From contig JAUVJT010000140.1 in the NCBI GenBank assembly GCA_030592225.1, positions 1 through 5,696 of the forward strand: a stretch of DNA of 5,696 nt, in the 5' to 3' direction. Of the stretch, positions 4,811 through 5,696 are shown piece by piece (the stretch's first letter is position 1; each line of letters opens with the position of its first letter). The position numbers and the translations under genes were made by a program. The notes under the pieces were generated by a model, which was not told where the DNA came from, made no database searches, and saw nothing but the letters and a program-made list of their open reading frames with translations. Origin of the DNA: Candidatus Stahliibacteriota bacterium (GTDB taxonomy: Bacteria > Hydrothermota > Tepidihabitantia > B3-TA06).

Positions 4811-5287
4811 ATGCAAGAAATTTCTCAGCAAGAGGCGAAATCTATTAAAAGACTGACATTGTCCTTTTGGATCGTTTCAGGCGGGGCCCTGCTGTTTCTC
4901 ATCTCAAGCTTCTTCCCTTTTTGGGCAAGTTCCCCGGGGGGAATGTTCGCAGACGTTTCCATCTGGAAATATCTCTTCTCTTACTCAGGAGAGATTGCTG
5001 ATCCCTGGACTCTGGTAGAATTCTTGGCCGTAGGTGCGGTTTTTTTTCTACTTCTAATCCAGTTTTTTGCTCGCCGTACTAAGAAAACTCTTATGATTAT
5101 TACTTTAATCCTGTCCGTTGTCTGTCTTCCCTATTTTATCAGATGGGTGTGGATATATTACTATCGTAAATTACCATGGTTGCGTCTCGATGTCAATTTC
5201 GGACTCGGGTTCTATTTACTCGCACTCTCCGTTATTGTAATACTTGCAGGCTCAATTTTAGCTCTCGCAGAGAGGAGGAGGAGATGA
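4811..5287 (+). CDS. Four-TM hypothetical membrane protein (158 aa)
   Basis: A 14-residue hydrophilic N-terminus (MQEISQQEAKSIKR) is followed by four predicted membrane helices at about 16-38, 67-87, 92-117 and 129-152. The tail is basic (Glu-Arg-Arg-Arg-Arg). The basic ARRTKK loop between helices 2 and 3, with the basic N- and C-termini, fits both termini inside by the positive-inside rule. The loop after helix 1 (SSPGGMFADVSIWKYLFSYSGE) would then be external. No enzymatic or transport motif is recognisable. The gene is AT-richer than the left-hand operon: a sampled row, 5101-5160, is about 37% GC against about 58% at 1201-1260. It has its own promoter and a good ribosome binding site. The stop overlaps the start of the lipoprotein gene (ATGA), so the two are co-expressed. 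A T8 run (5040-5047) lies inside the gene. Family not recognised. Confidence 0.82.
   Translation: MQEISQQEAKSIKRLTLSFWIVSGGALLFLISSFFPFWASSPGGMFADVSIWKYLFSYSGEIADPWTLVEFLAVGAVFFLLLIQFFARRTKKTLMIITLILSVVCLPYFIRWVWIYYYRKLPWLRLDVNFGLGFYLLALSVIVILAGSILALAERRRR
5273..5278 (+). promoter_or_regulatory. Ribosome binding site made of tandem Arg codons
   Basis: The last codons of the four-TM gene, AGG AGG AGG AGA, form overlapping AGGAGG sites. The one at 5273-5278 is 5 nt from the ATG at 5284. The Arg4 tail and the downstream ribosome binding site are thus the same bases. Confidence 0.7.
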
Positions 5288-5696
5288 ACAAGAAAGCATT
5301 ACTCGGTATCCTGTTCGTCTTCGTGGCTTTTTTGGGGTGTGCCAGGTCGCTGTCACATGAGGAATACATCAAATGCAGACAGGCCATTTTCAGAGAATTT
5401 CATAAACCCAAGGATAAGTCTTATGAATATCACGAATACTACGACAACCCCCTAAGGTACTATTTCAAAGAGTTACTTTACTCTAAGGACGCCGGTGGGT
5501 ACGTTCGTTACTACCGTGAGCTTCGCAATGAACTATATGATGCTGCTGTAAAAGGCTGCTTTTCGCAAGGCTATTCTTTCAGACGTTTTAACGTGTCACA
5601 CAAGCTCTATGGAAGGTATAATCTGCTCTTCAGCGAGGAACTTATGGTCCTTGATCCCAGGCCTTTTGAGATAAAGCGAGCCCGCAAAGCTTATAC
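5284..5696 (+). CDS. Predicted lipoprotein, hypothetical, 3' end outside window (partial)
   Basis: 137 codons are visible and the frame is open to the window edge. The N-terminus MNKKALLGILFVFVAFLGC is a lipoprotein signal peptide: a basic n-region, a hydrophobic core and a lipobox FLGC with the lipidated Cys at residue 19. Phe at -3 and Leu at -2 are tolerated but not the commonest lipobox residues. The mature part begins ARSLSHEEYIKCRQ. It is hydrophilic and rich in Tyr (for example SYEYHEYYDNPLRYYF and YVRYYRELRNELYD) with mixed charge and probably helical. No known domain is recognised. It follows the four-TM gene with an ATGA overlap and a tandem AGGAGG site, so it is the second gene of that unit. 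A surface or periplasmic partner of the membrane protein is a reasonable guess, no more. Confidence 0.8.
   Translation, partial: MNKKALLGILFVFVAFLGCARSLSHEEYIKCRQAIFREFHKPKDKSYEYHEYYDNPLRYYFKELLYSKDAGGYVRYYRELRNELYDAAVKGCFSQGYSFRRFNVSHKLYGRYNLLFSEELMVLDPRPFEIKRARKAY

Noticed and set aside
1..5696. CRISPR array, insertion sequence, tRNA or rRNA
   Set aside because: I saw no regularly spaced direct repeats, transposase motifs, terminal inverted repeats or conserved RNA gene sequence.

Overview
The window is bacterial DNA of moderate GC content with short intergenic gaps, strong AGGAGG-type ribosome binding sites and sigma70-like promoters. It holds a signal-peptide/FN3 membrane protein and a predicted lipoprotein. 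No rRNA, tRNA or housekeeping marker is present, so the organism cannot be named. The mix of poorly characterised membrane proteins with a MazG-like enzyme suggests an uncultured or candidate-phylum lineage, but this is inference only.

Layout. (1) Minus strand, 2584 down to 1: a four-gene operon read from a divergent promoter near 2592-2619. In order it encodes a MazG-like nucleotide pyrophosphohydrolase with a Cys-rich tail, a 431-residue protein (signal peptide, FN3-like fold interrupted by a coiled-coil hairpin, TM segment, conserved cytosolic alpha/beta domain, second TM; it resembles the family catalogued as DUF6754), a 220-residue multi-pass membrane protein, and the N-terminal 100 residues of a membrane-anchored protein cut by the window edge. 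Gene gaps are 9 bp, 9 bp and a 4-bp ATGA overlap, so the four are very probably co-translated. The first three ORFs lie in one reading frame, each parted from the next by one stop codon that is built into the next Shine-Dalgarno sequence. (2) Plus strand, 2754-4490: a divergent asparagine-synthetase-like protein. The glutaminase nucleophile Cys2 is replaced by Ser. The ATP-pyrophosphatase PP-loop is intact, but the usual SGDGGDE motif of the synthetase domain has become LGRNGGV. (3) 4491-4810: a 320-bp AT-rich intergenic stretch with no convincing gene. It holds a weak terminator-like hairpin, a perfect 15-bp odd palindrome, a GNRA-capped hairpin and a good promoter. (4) Plus strand, 4811 to the end: a two-gene unit of a four-TM protein and a predicted lipoprotein that runs off the window, joined by an ATGA overlap.

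Regulation. The two divergent genes in the middle (2584 and 2754) both lack a Shine-Dalgarno sequence. Each has a TTGACA -35 box and a -10-like box placed so that transcription would begin at or within a base or two of the start codon. This points to leaderless transcripts, in contrast to every other gene here. An inverted repeat overlaps the -35 box of the asparagine-synthetase-like gene.

Functionally, the minus-strand operon looks like an uncharacterised membrane complex, with two anchored alpha/beta-fold proteins and one multi-pass partner, led by a small nucleotide-cleaning or nucleotide-sensing enzyme. The synthetase-like gene stands alone. The last two genes look like a small membrane/lipoprotein pair. 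No function beyond family level can be defended for most of these genes.
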